Shown here: positions 9,285 through 17,646 of the stretch, piece after piece
How the letters are laid out: the number at the start of each line of letters is the position of its first letter
How positions within the stretch are numbered: position 1 is the first letter of the stretch
Assembly: GCF_963666525.1 (NCBI RefSeq)
Contig: NZ_OY762905.1
Span: forward strand, 2,462,001 to 2,526,000
Length of the DNA stretch: 64,000 nt
Direction of reading: 5' to 3'
Source: an uncultured Cohaesibacter sp.
GTDB taxonomy: Bacteria; Pseudomonadota; Alphaproteobacteria; Rhizobiales; Cohaesibacteraceae
The notes under the pieces: model-generated
Told to the model about the DNA's origin: nothing
The model's input: the letters and a program-made list of their open reading frames with translations, nothing else
Databases searched by the model: none
Translations under genes and position numbers: made by a program

Positions 9285-10487
9285 ATGTCCCGACTGGTAA
9301 TGCTGCGGGGGATGGCCCTGTGTGTCTCCCTCTCTGCCCTGATGTATGCCGGTGTCGCCACCCGGACCGTCGCAGAAGATCTGCCGACTCTTCCCGCCGA
9401 CAAGGCGACACTGGAAGGTCTGGGTGCAGCGCTGTTTTTTGACGAAAATCTCTCCAGAAACCGCAATCAGGCCTGCGCCACCTGTCATGCGCCGGAAGCC
9501 GGCTTTGCCGATCCGCGTCCCAATGGGCTCGATGGACCGGCCGGACGCGCCGCATCGCTGGGCGATGACGACCGTTCGATCGGCGATCGCAACGCTCCAA
9601 CCGCCAGCTATGCGGCCTTCAGCCCGAAATTCCATCGCGACAGGGAAGGCCACTTCGTCGGTGGCCAGTTCCACGATGGCCGCGAACCCGATCTGGAAGG
9701 GCAGGCTGGCGGGCCACCCCTCAACCCGATCGAAATGGGCATGCCGGACAAGGCATCGGTCGTCGAGCGGCTCAAGGAGAATGAGGAATATCTCAGCGGC
9801 TTCCGTCTGCTCTATGGTGCAGATATCTTCGAGGAGCCGGATCGCGCCTATCGTGCCATGACCGAAGCCATTGCCGCCTTCGAGCGCACGGAATTCTTCA
9901 GCCCGTTCGATTCCCGATATGACCGCTATCTGCGCGGCGAGGTGCAATTCACGCCTGACGAGGAACTGGGGCGGACGCTGTTCTTCTCCCAGCAGTTCAC
10001 CAACTGCAATCTCTGCCACCAGCTGCGCCAGCGGCCGGGGATGGAGAAGGAAACCTTCACCAACTACCAGTATTTCAACATTGGCGTGCCGGTGAACAAT
10101 GCCCTGCGCGCCGCCAATGGCAAGGGGCAGGGGAGTATCGACCACGGTCTGCTGGAGAATGGTGCGGTTGAAGATTCGGTCGAGGACGGAAAATACAAGA
10201 CCAGCACCCTGCGTAATGTGGCTGTCACCGCCCCCTATATGCACAATGGGGTATTCACCGATCTTGAAACCGTCATCCGCTTCTACAACAAATACAATTC
10301 ACGGGCCAAAATTGCCAAGATAAACCCGGAAACCGGCGAGCCATGGGGCGACCCTGAGGTGGCGGCGACCATCGACATGAAAAAGCTGACCGAAGGCCCT
10401 GCCCTTGACGACCGTCGTATCAAGGCGTTGGTTGCCTTCCTAAAGACGCTGACCGACCAGCGTTACGAGCATATGCTGGACGACTAG
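9285..10487 (+). CDS. Di-heme cytochrome c peroxidase (CcpA/MauG family)
   Basis: Predicted periplasmic di-heme peroxidase reducing H2O2 with electrons from c-type cytochromes. From ATG 9285 (GAGGA upstream) it is 400 residues with a signal peptide (about 1-30, cleavage after VA) and two CxxCH heme sites: CATCH at 64-68 and CNLCH near 241-245. Conserved blocks FFDENLSRN, FHDGREPDLEGQA, NPIEMGM and LRNVAVTAPYMHNGVF are those of the bacterial peroxidase family. The MauG branch cannot be excluded, but no methylamine dehydrogenase genes are nearby. It stands alone between gshB and a membrane methyltransferase 46 bp downstream. Confidence 0.9.
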   Translation: MSRLVMLRGMALCVSLSALMYAGVATRTVAEDLPTLPADKATLEGLGAALFFDENLSRNRNQACATCHAPEAGFADPRPNGLDGPAGRAASLGDDDRSIGDRNAPTASYAAFSPKFHRDREGHFVGGQFHDGREPDLEGQAGGPPLNPIEMGMPDKASVVERLKENEEYLSGFRLLYGADIFEEPDRAYRAMTEAIAAFERTEFFSPFDSRYDRYLRGEVQFTPDEELGRTLFFSQQFTNCNLCHQLRQRPGMEKETFTNYQYFNIGVPVNNALRAANGKGQGSIDHGLLENGAVEDSVEDGKYKTSTLRNVAVTAPYMHNGVFTDLETVIRFYNKYNSRAKIAKINPETGEPWGDPEVAATIDMKKLTEGPALDDRRIKALVAFLKTLTDQRYEHMLDD

Positions 10488-10533
10488 GCTCCGCCGACAT
10501 TGCGGCGGGCGGGACGAGAAAGAAACAAGGACC

Positions 10534-11067
10534 ATGCGTGTGCATCTGCAAAAGCCTAACCCTCCAGCTTCCCCGGCGTCTCTCTCCCCGGCATCGCCGG
10601 GCATTCGCTTTGCCATCCCACCGCTGATCTTTGGCCTGTGCGCTGGCAGCGCACTGGCGCTGGAATGGGCATTCTTTTTCGCTGTCGGCCCACTGTCTGC
10701 GGTCGGAGTGCCTGTGGTGGCGCTGATCATCGCGGGTTTTCTCGTCGGTGCGGCAGGCTTTGCCTTCATGGGGTGGGGCTTTGTGCATTTCCGTCTGGTC
10801 GGAACCAGCCTCAACACGGCAGTGGCCGCATCCAGTCTTGTCGATGGCGGGGCCTTCCGCTTCAGCCGCAACCCCATGTATGTCGGCTTCGTGGTCATGC
10901 TGCTCGGCGGCACCATCCTGTTTGACAGCCTGCCTTTCCTGCTGGCTGCCCTCATCATGTTCCTCTATCTGGATCGCTTCGTCATTCCGCGCGAGGAAGC
11001 CTATCTCCGGGCAGCATTCGGTGCGGATTACGCCGACTATTGCGCCCGCGTGCGACGTTGGCTCTAG
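10534..11067 (+). CDS. Isoprenylcysteine carboxyl methyltransferase-like membrane protein
   Basis: Integral membrane methyltransferase of the ICMT/phospholipid-methyltransferase superfamily; substrate unknown. The 177-residue protein has several hydrophobic segments (about 27-52, 57-80, 118-140) and the SAM-binding C-terminal signature FRFSRNPMYVG, then a pair of glutamates (REEAYL), FGADYADY and a closing RVRRWL. Bacteria lack prenylated CaaX proteins, so the family name does not give the substrate. It may be co-transcribed with the upstream peroxidase (46 bp) and converges on ogt, only 3 bp apart. Confidence 0.8.
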   Translation: MRVHLQKPNPPASPASLSPASPGIRFAIPPLIFGLCAGSALALEWAFFFAVGPLSAVGVPVVALIIAGFLVGAAGFAFMGWGFVHFRLVGTSLNTAVAASSLVDGGAFRFSRNPMYVGFVVMLLGGTILFDSLPFLLAALIMFLYLDRFVIPREEAYLRAAFGADYADYCARVRRWL

Positions 11068-11070
11068 GCA

Positions 11071-11598
11071 TCAGAAATCGAAACCCAACTGCCCCGGGTT
11101 GCAGATGTTGCCCGGCGTGATCCCTTCATGCGCCAGCAGCCATGTCTTCAGCTCCAGCCCGCCTCCGAATCCCACCAGTGATCCGTCCGCTCCGATGACC
11201 CGGTGACAGGGGACGATGATCGGCAGCGGATTGGCATGATTGGCCATGCCGACCGCCTGGGCACCCTTGGGTTTGCCGACCCGCCCGGCAATGTCGCCAT
11301 AGCTGGCTACTGTGCCATAGGGAATGGCACTCAGAGCTCTCCAGACCGCAAGCTGAAAGGGCGACCCCTTGAGCAGGTAGGGGACGGTGAAACGCTGCAA
11401 CGCCTTCTCGAAATAGGCATCAAGCTCACGTCGCGCCTCGGCAAAGGCACCCAAATCCATGCGCCAGCGACCATCAGCCAGTGTCCTCTCCCCATCCTGC
11501 GGAAAGGCCAGCGCATGAATGCATCCCTCGCTGCCTGAAAGCAGCAGCGCGCCGATAGGGCTGTCATGGTAGCAATAGCAGATGTCCTGTTCAGTCAC
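11071..11598 (-). CDS. ogt: Methylated-DNA-[protein]-cysteine S-methyltransferase
   Basis: Suicide repair enzyme moving alkyl groups from O6-alkylguanine to its own cysteine. The 175-residue product has the active-site motif PCHRVIG with the acceptor Cys, preceded by VGMANHANPLPI and followed by GFGGGLELKTWLL, which is characteristic. The N-terminal half is the Ogt-type RNase-H-like domain, and no AdaA/AraC domain is fused, so this is the stand-alone Ogt/MGMT form. Convergent with the preceding gene, divergent from yifB. Confidence 0.95.
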   Translation of the reverse strand: MTEQDICYCYHDSPIGALLLSGSEGCIHALAFPQDGERTLADGRWRMDLGAFAEARRELDAYFEKALQRFTVPYLLKGSPFQLAVWRALSAIPYGTVASYGDIAGRVGKPKGAQAVGMANHANPLPIIVPCHRVIGADGSLVGFGGGLELKTWLLAHEGITPGNICNPGQLGFDF

Positions 11599-11702
11599 GC
11601 ATCACCCGTTGGTTGATTGCCCACACTCTAGCCGAAACTCCTGGATAGCAAAAGTGTTTGTTCACATATTGTTCTTGATCTGCAACCAAAAACATCGTAA
11701 GG

Positions 11703-11730
11703 TTGTCAAACCATCTTTATCACGTATAAA
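11703..11730 (+). promoter_or_regulatory. Probable sigma70 promoter of yifB
   Basis: TTGTCA (11703-11708), a 16-bp spacer and TATAAA (11725-11730) in an AT-rich region, 33 bp upstream of the yifB ATG. Assigned by eye. Confidence 0.45.
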
Positions 11731-11762
11731 TAGTTTTATGCCTTTTCACTATCGGGTTCGCC

Positions 11763-13289
11763 ATGGTTTCCCATGTTCAGACGGTTTCCTTTCAGGGCAT
11801 AGCGGCAACGCCGGTGGATGTGCAGGTTCACGTGGCCTCCGGTCTGCCTGCCTTCACCATCGTCGGTCTGCCCGACAAGGCGGTTGGCGAGAGCCGTGAG
11901 CGGGTGCGGGCGGCACTTTCCGCCTCCGGTCTGTCGCTGCCGCCCAAACGCATAACTGTCAATCTGGCTCCCGCCGACCTGCCCAAGGAGGGCAGTCACT
12001 TCGATCTGCCGATTGCCCTTGGCCTGATGGCTGCCATCGGCGCCATTCCTGCCGACTGTCTTGACGCCTTCACCGTGCTTGGCGAATTGTCTCTGGATGG
12101 TCGGCTGGCCGCCGTGGTCGGGGTTCTGCCTGCGGCGATCGCTGCCAACGTCGAGGAGCGGGGGCTGATCTGCCCGGCTTCATGTGGACCGGAAGCGGCA
12201 TGGGCCGATCCGGACATGGATATACTGGCGCCCGACAGCCTCATCGCGCTGGCCAATCATTTCAAGGGCAGTCAGGTGCTTTCACGCCCGAGGGCATCGA
12301 TCCGCCAACCCGGTGATTCCCTTCTGGACCTTCGGGACATCAAGGGGCAGGAGATGGCCAAGCGGGCGCTCGAGGTGACCGCTGCCGGTGGCCACAACAT
12401 GCTGATGGTCGGCCCGCCCGGTTCCGGCAAGTCGATGCTGGCCTCCCGCCTGCCGACCATTCTGCCGCCGCTCACTCCAGCCGAGTTGCTGGATGTCTCG
12501 ATGATCCATTCCATCGCCGGTCTGTTGCCCAACGGACAATTGACAGCCGAACGGCCGTTTCGCAATCCTCACCATTCCGCCTCCATGGCGGCCATGGTCG
12601 GTGGCGGTATGCGGGCCAAACCGGGAGAAGTGGCGCTGGCGCACAATGGCATCCTGTTTCTCGACGAACTGCCCGAATTCTCGCCGCAGGTGCTCGACAG
12701 CCTGAGGCAGCCGATTGAAAGCGGTGAGGCGGTGATCGCCCGGGCCAACCACCGGGTGACCTATCCGGCCCGCTTTCAGCTGATTGCCGCCATGAATCCT
12801 TGCCGTTGTGGTCATGCCGGTGAACCGGGCTATGTCTGCAAGCGCGGAGCCCACTGTGCGGCAGACTATCAGGCGCGCATATCCGGGCCCTTGCTGGACC
12901 GGTTCGATCTGCGGGTGGAAGTGCCCGCGGTCTCGGCCAGCGATCTGATGCTGCCACCCGCAAAGGAGGGATCCGCCGAGGTCGGCGCCCGGGTCAGACA
13001 GGCGAGGAAGGTGCAGCGGGAACGCTTCGCGGCGCTCGGGGTCAGCCATATCATCACCAATGCCCAGTGCCCGGCCAGTCTGATCGAGCAGATCTGCGAG
13101 CCAAAGGGAGACGCCCGTATCCTGCTCGCCCATGCGGCCGAGACCATGGCCCTGTCTGCCCGAGGCTATCACAGGGTGCTGAAGCTGGCGCGTACCCTTG
13201 CCGATCTCGCCGGACGTCAGCAGCCGGGCAGCGAGGAAATCGCCGAAGCCCTTGGTTATCGAGTGGCCACGCCATCACTGGTGGCCTGA
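11763..13289 (+). CDS. yifB: YifB/ComM family magnesium-chelatase-like AAA+ ATPase
   Basis: ComM is a hexameric branch-migration helicase promoting integration of DNA during natural transformation; the role of YifB in non-competent species is less clear. The 508-residue protein has the N-terminal ChlI/Lon-like domain (about 20-180), Walker A GPPGSGKS (about 217-224), Walker B ILFLDELPEF (about 297-306), a cysteine-rich insert CRCGHAG..CKRGAHC typical of the family, and the C-terminal Mg-chelatase domain (RARGYHR-like ARGYHRVLKLARTLADL). Full length, single gene with its own promoter. Confidence 0.95.
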   Translation: MVSHVQTVSFQGIAATPVDVQVHVASGLPAFTIVGLPDKAVGESRERVRAALSASGLSLPPKRITVNLAPADLPKEGSHFDLPIALGLMAAIGAIPADCLDAFTVLGELSLDGRLAAVVGVLPAAIAANVEERGLICPASCGPEAAWADPDMDILAPDSLIALANHFKGSQVLSRPRASIRQPGDSLLDLRDIKGQEMAKRALEVTAAGGHNMLMVGPPGSGKSMLASRLPTILPPLTPAELLDVSMIHSIAGLLPNGQLTAERPFRNPHHSASMAAMVGGGMRAKPGEVALAHNGILFLDELPEFSPQVLDSLRQPIESGEAVIARANHRVTYPARFQLIAAMNPCRCGHAGEPGYVCKRGAHCAADYQARISGPLLDRFDLRVEVPAVSASDLMLPPAKEGSAEVGARVRQARKVQRERFAALGVSHIITNAQCPASLIEQICEPKGDARILLAHAAETMALSARGYHRVLKLARTLADLAGRQQPGSEEIAEALGYRVATPSLVA

Positions 13290-13473
13290 AACGGGACATA
13301 GGAAGGTGGAACCGGTCAGCCTGAAACGGTGCTGGCCGGCTTTGGCACGCGGAAAGAAGGCGGGAAAACGGGCTAATGTCGAGGCAAACTGCCAATGGCG
13401 GCCAGCAGGCGACCAATCATTGACCCATGTGTCGCCAGTCAGGATCTGTAGCCAGTCAGGGGCCAGTCTTTGA

Positions 13474-13902
13474 TCAGTCGAAGGATTTCGAGGATCTCAG
13501 CTTCTTGATCGAGCCACGCTTGGTCTTGCTATCCATGCGGCGCTGTTTGCTTGCCCTGGTGGGTTTGGTGGCGATGCGCCGTTTCGGACGATAGGCAGCC
13601 TTCTCGATCAGGGCGACAAGGCGTTCGATGGCCTCTTCGCGATTTCTGGCCTGGGTGCGGTGGGTCTGCACCTGCATTACCAGTTCGCCCTCCTGGGTCA
13701 TCAGATGGGCAGCCTGCCGTCGAAGATTGGCCTTGATATAGGCCGGCAGAGACGGTGAATTGCGTACATCGAAGCGCAATTCAACCGCTGTGGATACCTT
13801 GTTGACATTCTGTCCGCCCGGACCGGACGCGCGAATGAAGCGCTCCTGCAGCTCGTCTGCATCGAGGCTCAGGCCTTCCTTGATGACTATGCGTTCGGAC
13901 AT
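13474..13902 (-). CDS. arfB: Alternative ribosome-rescue factor ArfB
   Basis: ArfB (YaeJ) is a codon-independent peptidyl-tRNA hydrolase that rescues stalled ribosomes, working as a back-up to tmRNA. The 142-residue protein has the release-factor GGQ motif at 29-31 within ASGPGGQNVNKVSTAVELRF, and a long Lys/Arg-rich C-terminal tail (about 100-140) that enters the mRNA channel. The lack of a stop-codon-recognition domain separates it from RF1/RF2. The 184 bp between it and yifB holds no gene. Confidence 0.95.
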   Translation of the reverse strand: MSERIVIKEGLSLDADELQERFIRASGPGGQNVNKVSTAVELRFDVRNSPSLPAYIKANLRRQAAHLMTQEGELVMQVQTHRTQARNREEAIERLVALIEKAAYRPKRRIATKPTRASKQRRMDSKTKRGSIKKLRSSKSFD

Positions 13903-13988
13903 GTGGGTCTCTGGGTTCGTTTTGGGCTTCTGGTCAAAATTTGTCAGCCGAAGCCAGTCTTACCCCGAAATGTGCAGCGTTGCATCCC

Positions 13989-15458
13989 CTATCCGAATTT
14001 TTTCAGGAGCGAGATGATGGACCGGACGCCTGATTTGGCCGGAAGATCGGCGAAGGAACTGATCGCGGCCCTGCGCCCGATCTCCGAGAAGGTCGGATAG
14101 GGTGAGACATAGCCGGTGACGGCCTTGATATTCATCTTCTGGGAAACAATCAGCGCCCACATGTTGATGATCTCGCCAGCATTGGCGCCCACCACAGAAG
14201 CACCGATCACCACACCCTTCCTGTTGAGGATGATCTTGATGAAACCGCCGGTCTGCCGCTCCGCCTGCGCCCGGTCGTTATCGCCATAGGGCCAGCGCAA
14301 GATGCGGATCTTGGAGAATTTCCGGCGGGCCTGCCCTTCGTCATAGCCCACATGGGCCAGTTCAGGATCGGTGAAGGTCACCCGCGGCAGGATGCCGAGG
14401 TCTTCCTTGGCGCCGAGCCTGAACAGGATGTTGCGCACCACCAGCCCGGCGTGATAGCCCGCCACGTGGGTGAACTGCATGCCACCGGTAACGTCACCGA
14501 TGGCATAGACCCGGCGGTTGCTGGTCCTGAGGGTCGGTTTGACGGTAATCCCGTGCCTGTCATAGCCGATGCCGGCTGTCTCCAGCCCGAGCCCGTCGAC
14601 ATTGGCTGTCCTGCCTGTCGCGACCAGCAGATGGCTGGCGTCCAGGATTTCCTCTCCCGCCTGGTCCTCTCCGCCTTCCTGCGACACGGAAAAATGGATC
14701 CTCGCTCCGTAGGGATGACGTTCCGGATTGGTCGGTGGATCGATTCGGGTGATCTTTGCGCCCTCGTGGATGGTGATTCCCTCGCGGCGCAGCCGGTCGC
14801 CGACCAGAGAGGAAAGCTCCGGGTCTTCTCTGGACAGCAGCGAGAAGGCTTCCAGCACAACAACTTCGGCACCGAGCCGTCGCTGGGCCTGCGCCAGTTC
14901 CAGCCCGATCGGGCCACCGCCGATGATCACCAGCCTCTCCGGGCGCTCTGTGAGAGAAAAAAGGGTCTCGTTGGTCAGATAGTCGACGGTATCGAGCCCG
15001 CTGATGGGGGGAATGGCTGGCGAGGAACCGGTGGCGATGACGAAGGCTCGGGCCTTGACCTCGATCTCTCCGTCAGCGCTGACCACGGTACGCTTGTCCT
15101 TGAACCGGGCGGCAGACTTGATGACCTGCACACCCAGCGATTCGAAACGCTCGACCGAATCATTGGGCGCAATGGCCGCAATCACTGAATGGATGTGATC
15201 ATGGACCGCCCGATAGTCGACCCGCGGTTCCACGGAACTGACACCGAACTGGCTGGCTTCCCGCATGGACTGGGCGCGTTTTGCCGCAGCGATCATGGCC
15301 TTGGAGGGCACGCAGCCGGTATTCAGACAATCGCCGCCCATGTCGCCCTTTTCAAACAGCACCACCGTTTCGCCGAAGGCCGCCATGGCTGCCGCAACGG
15401 TCAGCCCTCCGGACCCTGCTCCGATGACACAGATGTCGGCTCGAATTTGCTCGCTCAT
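13989..15458 (-). CDS. FAD-dependent disulfide oxidoreductase, MerA-like but without C-terminal Cys pair
   Basis: Cytosolic flavoprotein of the dihydrolipoamide dehydrogenase/mercuric reductase superfamily. The 489-residue protein has the FAD motif GAGSGG (13-18), redox-active C44-LNTG-C49 in GGDCLNTGCVPSKA, the NAD(P)H motif GGGPIGLELAQAQ, and ATGR..YAIGDV. At the C-terminus the His of the His-Glu pair in lipoamide dehydrogenases is replaced by Tyr (SPYPTFSE), as in MerA, but MerA's terminal vicinal cysteines are absent, so Hg(II) reduction is unlikely. ATG 15458 is preferred to an upstream TTG at 15470. It follows a TVP38-type gene on the same strand, an association also seen as gene fusions. 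Substrate unknown. Confidence 0.85.
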   Translation of the reverse strand: MSEQIRADICVIGAGSGGLTVAAAMAAFGETVVLFEKGDMGGDCLNTGCVPSKAMIAAAKRAQSMREASQFGVSSVEPRVDYRAVHDHIHSVIAAIAPNDSVERFESLGVQVIKSAARFKDKRTVVSADGEIEVKARAFVIATGSSPAIPPISGLDTVDYLTNETLFSLTERPERLVIIGGGPIGLELAQAQRRLGAEVVVLEAFSLLSREDPELSSLVGDRLRREGITIHEGAKITRIDPPTNPERHPYGARIHFSVSQEGGEDQAGEEILDASHLLVATGRTANVDGLGLETAGIGYDRHGITVKPTLRTSNRRVYAIGDVTGGMQFTHVAGYHAGLVVRNILFRLGAKEDLGILPRVTFTDPELAHVGYDEGQARRKFSKIRILRWPYGDNDRAQAERQTGGFIKIILNRKGVVIGASVVGANAGEIINMWALIVSQKMNIKAVTGYVSPYPTFSEIGRRAAISSFADLPAKSGVRSIISLLKKFG

Positions 15459-15519
15459 GGCTCGTTCCAATCAGATGAATGCCAGCATTGTTATTTATGA
15501 CGCCTGATCGCGGGGTTTC

Positions 15520-16317
15520 TCAAGCGGATTCTGAACCGCCCCGTCTTCTTCTCCATGCCTTGAGGAGCGGTGGCAGCAGGGAAACTGCGCCCATGGCCAC
15601 AAAGGCGGCGATCAGTTCGCTCGTGATCACCGAGCTGGTGTCGATTGTGAGGGAACAGGCCGGGTCTTCCAGACAGGTCGGATTGCTCGCCAGTTGTGCG
15701 GCGATCACGCTGTCCAGCCCGGAACCCACCAGTGCATAGGCAAATGTGCCAGGCAGGATACCGATGAGGGTCGCCACGAGATAGGTTCCGAGCCGCACCT
15801 CAAAGAGGGCAGGGACGATGTTGACCAGCCAGAAGGGAAACAGCGGCACAAGCCGCAGAAACAGCATGTAGTTGAAGGCATCCTGCCGGAAGCCTGCGGC
15901 GAACCGGTCAGCAAAGCTGCCCGCCCGTTCTCTGAGTGATGAACCGAACGCCGAGCGCGCCGCAAGAAAGACCGCTCCGGCTCCGATCGTTGCCGCCAGA
16001 ATAGTGGCAGTGCCCCCCACCACCCAGCCAAACAGCAGCCCGCCGACAATCGTCAGGAAGCTCGCGCCGGGAAAGGAAGCCGCCACGGCCAGCGCATAGA
16101 GCAACCCGTAGCCGATGAGCGCCAGACCGAAGTGATCGGCCACATAGCCGGAAAGCCTTTCGCGATTCCGGACAAGCGTTTCAAGGGTGAAATACTGGTG
16201 CCATCCCTGCGAGAATCCGAACAGCATCAGGGTAAGCAGCATCAGCAATGGACTCCACTTTTTCAAAGTGCCTGCCATAGTCGATCCCTGACTGATTTGG
16301 TTGGCCTGATCGGTCAT
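15520..16317 (-). CDS. TVP38/TMEM64 (DedA superfamily) membrane protein
   Basis: Polytopic inner-membrane protein of the VTT/SNARE-associated family, which includes lipid scramblase and transporter candidates. The 265-residue product has about six hydrophobic segments and the family signatures FPGASFLTIVGGLLFG and RLVPLFPFWLVN. ATG 16317 has AAGGA nine bases upstream; GTG 16323 is an alternative. Upstream of the FAD oxidoreductase with 61 bp between, so the two probably form an operon. In cyanobacteria and others the two domains occur in one polypeptide, suggesting they work together at the membrane; what they transport or reduce is not known. Confidence 0.85.
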   Translation of the reverse strand: MTDQANQISQGSTMAGTLKKWSPLLMLLTLMLFGFSQGWHQYFTLETLVRNRERLSGYVADHFGLALIGYGLLYALAVAASFPGASFLTIVGGLLFGWVVGGTATILAATIGAGAVFLAARSAFGSSLRERAGSFADRFAAGFRQDAFNYMLFLRLVPLFPFWLVNIVPALFEVRLGTYLVATLIGILPGTFAYALVGSGLDSVIAAQLASNPTCLEDPACSLTIDTSSVITSELIAAFVAMGAVSLLPPLLKAWRRRRGGSESA

Positions 16318-16564
16318 CAACACATGTCCTTGCTGCGTCTACAATGAAGGATAAGTTCTGAAGGCAAAATGCCTGATAAGTCTTATATAGCCTGAAAATT
16401 GCGACTTGAGGGGGCTCTCACTGTCATTTGATCGACGGTTGATGGCGCGTCACGAGGGTGTGACCGGACCCCCTCATCATGTGATTATCGACCGTGTTTC
16501 CGGCTCATGAGTCGAATGTTGCGTGCAACAGGGGCAAAATTTGGCGTTTTTTCGTTGCTGACGA

Positions 16565-16593
16565 TTGACTCAAAGCCCGCATCTCCGTATAAG
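16565..16593 (+). promoter_or_regulatory. Sigma70 promoter of rpmH-rnpA
   Basis: TTGACT (16565-16570), exactly 17 bp, then TATAAG (16588-16593), about 115 bp upstream of the rpmH ATG. This is one of the best promoter matches in the window. Confidence 0.55.
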
Positions 16594-16620
16594 CCGGACC
16601 AAGTGTATCAGGATAGCGGA

Positions 16621-16648
16621 AAGCGTCTCTCTGGAGGCGCTTCTTTTT
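16621..16648 (+). terminator. Terminator-like hairpin in the rpmH leader
   Basis: AAGCGTCTC (16621-16629) pairs with GAGGCGCTT (16634-16642; one G-U pair) over a TCTG loop, followed by CTTTTT. It lies about 30 bp downstream of the predicted -10 box and 60 bp before rpmH, so it may act as an attenuator of this ribosomal protein operon. Confidence 0.5.
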
Positions 16649-16707
16649 ACCGCTCTGGTAGGATTTGAGAAAATCAAATAAGGGGCCGCGCAAGCGGTAT
16701 AAAGCCC

Positions 16708-16842
16708 ATGAAACGGACTTATCAGCCAAGCCGACTGGTGCGCAAGCGCCGCCACGGCTTCCGGGCTCGCATGGCAACCAAAAATGGCCGTGAGGTCTTG
16801 GCTCGCCGCCGTGCAAAAGGACGCAAGCGTCTCTCTGCCTAA
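16708..16842 (+). CDS. rpmH: 50S ribosomal protein L34
   Basis: L34 is the small basic protein of the large ribosomal subunit. The 44-residue product begins [18 protein letters not shown] and ends KGRKRLSA, which is diagnostic. Nearly a quarter to a third of its residues are Lys or Arg. It is followed 130 bp later by rnpA, the universal rpmH-rnpA order. A sigma70-type promoter and a terminator-like hairpin lie upstream. Confidence 0.97.
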   Translation: MKRTYQPSRLVRKRRHGFRARMATKNGREVLARRRAKGRKRLSA

Positions 16843-16972
16843 GGCAAATCGCATCAACCGCCAGAATTTAAGCTGTCGTGCTTCAAATCTGGCGGTTTTG
16901 CATGTCCGGGACAACCATTTTGCGAGGGTCTCCCTCTCGATGCTGTCTCAAGAAGCGCTTCAAGGAGGCAAC

Positions 16973-17416
16973 ATGCTTCGATTGAAAAAGCGCAGCGAAT
17001 TCTTAGCCGCGGCCAAGGGGGGACGACTCTCGCGTCGCGGTTTTGTGCTTCAGGCCATCAAGCGCGTGCCAGAAGACAAGGATCCGGCTCGTGTCGGTTT
17101 CACGGTGACCAAGAAGGTCGGCAACGCAGTGATTCGCAACAGGGTGAAACGCCGGTTGCGCGAAGTGGCGAGACTTCTGGGGCCGGAGATTCTTCAATCC
17201 GGTTGGGACTATGTTCTCATCGGGCGTATAGGCGCGTTGCATCTGCCTTTCGATTCTATCTGTGCAGATTTCAAGGGATGTGTGCGCGATCTTGCTTCTG
17301 GCAAGACCGATAGGGGACGTCGTACGCCCATTCGAACCGTAAAGGCCGACCAGTCATCAAGAAGCCCTTCTCAAACCGGCAAGCCGGGTTATGAAGAGGT
17401 GCAAGACCGGAACTGA
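16973..17416 (+). CDS. rnpA: Ribonuclease P protein component
   Basis: RnpA is the protein subunit of RNase P and helps the RNA subunit bind precursor tRNA for 5' processing. From ATG 16973, with a strong AAGGAGG Shine-Dalgarno at 16962-16968, the product is 147 residues; a longer frame upstream lacks such support. The signature RNRVKRRLRE, with upstream FTVTKKVGNAV, forms the RNA-binding core. A polar Ser/Arg-rich tail of about 30 residues follows. A yidD gene, often found between rnpA and yidC, is not present in the next 230 bp. Confidence 0.95.
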   Translation: MLRLKKRSEFLAAAKGGRLSRRGFVLQAIKRVPEDKDPARVGFTVTKKVGNAVIRNRVKRRLREVARLLGPEILQSGWDYVLIGRIGALHLPFDSICADFKGCVRDLASGKTDRGRRTPIRTVKADQSSRSPSQTGKPGYEEVQDRN

Positions 17417-17646
17417 TCTCCTGATCTTCTTCAGTCACGTCAGGATGCAGTTCATCAACAAGCATACGAAATTGTCCTGATCCCTGCCAACGGGCAGTCC
17501 GGGTCTAGGCGCTCAAAATGAAACGAAACACTTGACTCGGCAGCATCAAGCCGCCAATTGGGTGTGTATCAAGTCGGATTTGTCAGATCTTTACCGTACG
17601 GGTCGGAAAGCAAGTTCGGCACTCAATAATGGGATGAAGAAAGTCG

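Larger units (their letters stand above)
16318..16707. other. Divergent region, TVP38 gene / rpmH
   Basis: About 390 bp without a gene. It holds a good plus-strand promoter (16565-16593), a terminator-like hairpin after it (16621-16648), a small GAGGG/CCCTC stem (16454-16475), and the unassigned promoter of the TVP38 operon. Confidence 0.5.

Noticed and set aside
13989-15458. Mercuric reductase and mercury resistance operon
   Set aside because: No C-terminal Cys-Cys pair, no N-terminal HMA domain, and no merR/merT/merP nearby.
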